From NCBI GenBank assembly GCA_013811975.1, contig JACCUF010000144.1:1-14666 (forward strand): DNA of 14,666 bases. The letters are read 5' to 3'. The translations under genes and the position numbers were made by a program. Origin of the DNA: Geodermatophilaceae bacterium. GTDB lineage: Bacteria > Actinomycetota > Actinomycetes > Mycobacteriales > Geodermatophilaceae. The notes beneath the pieces are model-generated. The model was not told the origin of the DNA and did no database searches. It saw only the letters and a list, made by a program, of their open reading frames with translations. Below, piece after piece: positions 14,015-14,666 of the stretch (position 1 is its first letter; every line of letters starts with the position of its first letter).

Positions 14015-14666
14015 TGGCCACGAAGTCTGGCTCCGGAAATCCCCGCCGAAAGGCTGCGGTCGGCAAAGCGTCGGCACCAGTGTCGGACGCTAAGCCAGCT
14101 GCGGCCAAGGCGGCTCGTACTGCCGCGGCCAAGGCGGCTCGTACTGCCGCGGCCAGGCAGCCGGTCGGTGTGCCGAGTTCACGGCCGGACGTCGCCGTTC
14201 TCGATGACGACACGACTGAGACCGACGGGCCCGCCACGTCTGTGGACAGCGATCCGGGGGCCGCTCCGAAGACCGCAACCTCGCAGGAGCGCAAACCTTG
14301 GCCGGTTCGGCTCTACCTCGGTGAGATCGGTTATGAGTTCATCGGCAATCGCAAGTTCTGGTACGCCTTCTCTGCAGCGTTGGTCTTGATCTGCCTGGGT
14401 TCGATGATCTTCAAGGGGTTCAACCTGGGGGTCGAATTCGCCGGCGGGGAGCGCTTCCGCGGCCCCGGCACCGCGGCACAACTCGAGGAGGCAAGTCAGG
14501 CGGTCGAGGACCTCGGTGCCGACGTGACCAGCTCGCAGGCGGTTGGTGCCAACCAGCTTGTCATCATCACCGCAGATCTGGGTGAGGAGCGCACGCGCGA
14601 GGTCACCGAGGCCATCGCCGATTCGCTTGGGGTAGACGCTACCGAAATCACGAACTCGACGACGAG
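14014..14666 (+). CDS. secF: Protein translocase subunit SecF (3' truncated by window)
   Basis: The frame from ATG 14014 is open to the end of the window (217 codons visible). Residues 1-100 are a long N-terminal extension, first Lys/Arg/Ala-rich then acidic. Conserved SecF begins near RLYLGEIGYEF; K114 precedes TM1 (FWYAFSAALVLICLGSMIF, about 115-135), followed by FNLGVEFAGGERF, the SecF counterpart of the GxDFxGG motif at the start of P1 (with Glu in place of Asp). The final visible part is the start of P1. SecF pairs with SecD to form the proton-driven channel. Start choice rests on the one-base overlap with the secD stop and on GAGGAG-type sequence (AAGAGGAG, 13997-14004) 9 nt upstream. 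Confidence 0.92.
   Translation, partial: MATKSGSGNPRRKAAVGKASAPVSDAKPAAAKAARTAAAKAARTAAARQPVGVPSSRPDVAVLDDDTTETDGPATSVDSDPGAAPKTATSQERKPWPVRLYLGEIGYEFIGNRKFWYAFSAALVLICLGSMIFKGFNLGVEFAGGERFRGPGTAAQLEEASQAVEDLGADVTSSQAVGANQLVIITADLGEERTREVTEAIADSLGVDATEITNSTT
14101..14148 (+). repeat. 24-bp direct repeat in secF 5' end
   Basis: Two perfect adjacent copies of a 24-bp unit beginning GCGGCCAAGGCGGCTCGTAC (14101-14124 and 14125-14148), followed by a partial third copy. It encodes AAKAARTA twice (residues 30-45), a basic, histone-H1-like stretch in the cytoplasmic N-terminus. The frame is preserved. Confidence 0.95.

Noticed and set aside
1..14666. Novel defence, toxin-antitoxin or biosynthetic system
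   Set aside because: Every substantial gene belongs to a conserved actinobacterial core family; there are no integrases, transposases, inverted-repeat borders or shifts in base composition that would mark an island.

Overview
This window is a high-GC segment of an actinobacterial (Actinomycetota) chromosome. The evidence is the strong G/C third-position bias, several GTG starts, TANNNT-type -10 elements, and a gene order (HIT phosphorylase, pgsA, patA, pimA, pdxS/pdxT, yebC, ruvCAB, yajC, secD, secF) that matches the conserved mycobacterial/actinomycete block Rv2613c to Rv2586c. It is not Mycobacterium itself: there is no NUDIX gene after pimA and no tesB2 between pdxS and pdxT, and a minus-strand pair (EF-G2-like factor plus AMIN-like membrane protein) sits between the HIT gene and pgsA. 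I cannot name the genus.

Layout. (1) 1-385: 3' part of a HIT-family Ap4A phosphorylase on the + strand. (2) 382-3378: two minus-strand genes, an exported AMIN-like protein with a C-terminal membrane anchor and an EF-G2-type GTPase with altered GTPase motifs. (3) 3536-6253: the phosphatidylinositol mannoside operon pgsA-patA-pimA, with each start overlapping the previous stop. (4) 6423-6923: a short LemA-like membrane protein. (5) 7027-8525: pdxS-pdxT, the PLP synthase, with a recognisable promoter. (6) 8542-9306: yebC. (7) 9405-11676: ruvC-ruvA-ruvB, overlapping genes preceded by a 14-bp perfect palindrome that fits the actinobacterial LexA (SOS) box. (8) 11817-14666: yajC-secD-secF, the accessory complex of the Sec translocon; secF runs off the end.

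How the genes work together. PgsA makes the phosphatidylinositol phosphate/PI lipid, PimA adds the first mannose, and PatA acylates it. PdxST makes PLP from ribose 5-phosphate, glyceraldehyde 3-phosphate and glutamine. RuvABC resolves Holliday junctions and looks SOS-inducible. YajC-SecDF pulls exported proteins through SecYEG.

I see no mobile element, CRISPR array, RNA gene or defence system; this is conserved core chromosome. The less ordinary signals are the SOS box, in-frame tandem repeats in all three translocase accessory genes (yajC, secD, secF), two genes whose TACCCT -10 element lies exactly 8 nt from the start codon (probably leaderless), a shared CTAGAATG promoter element before pgsA and yajC, and the non-canonical GTPase motifs of the EF-G2 protein.
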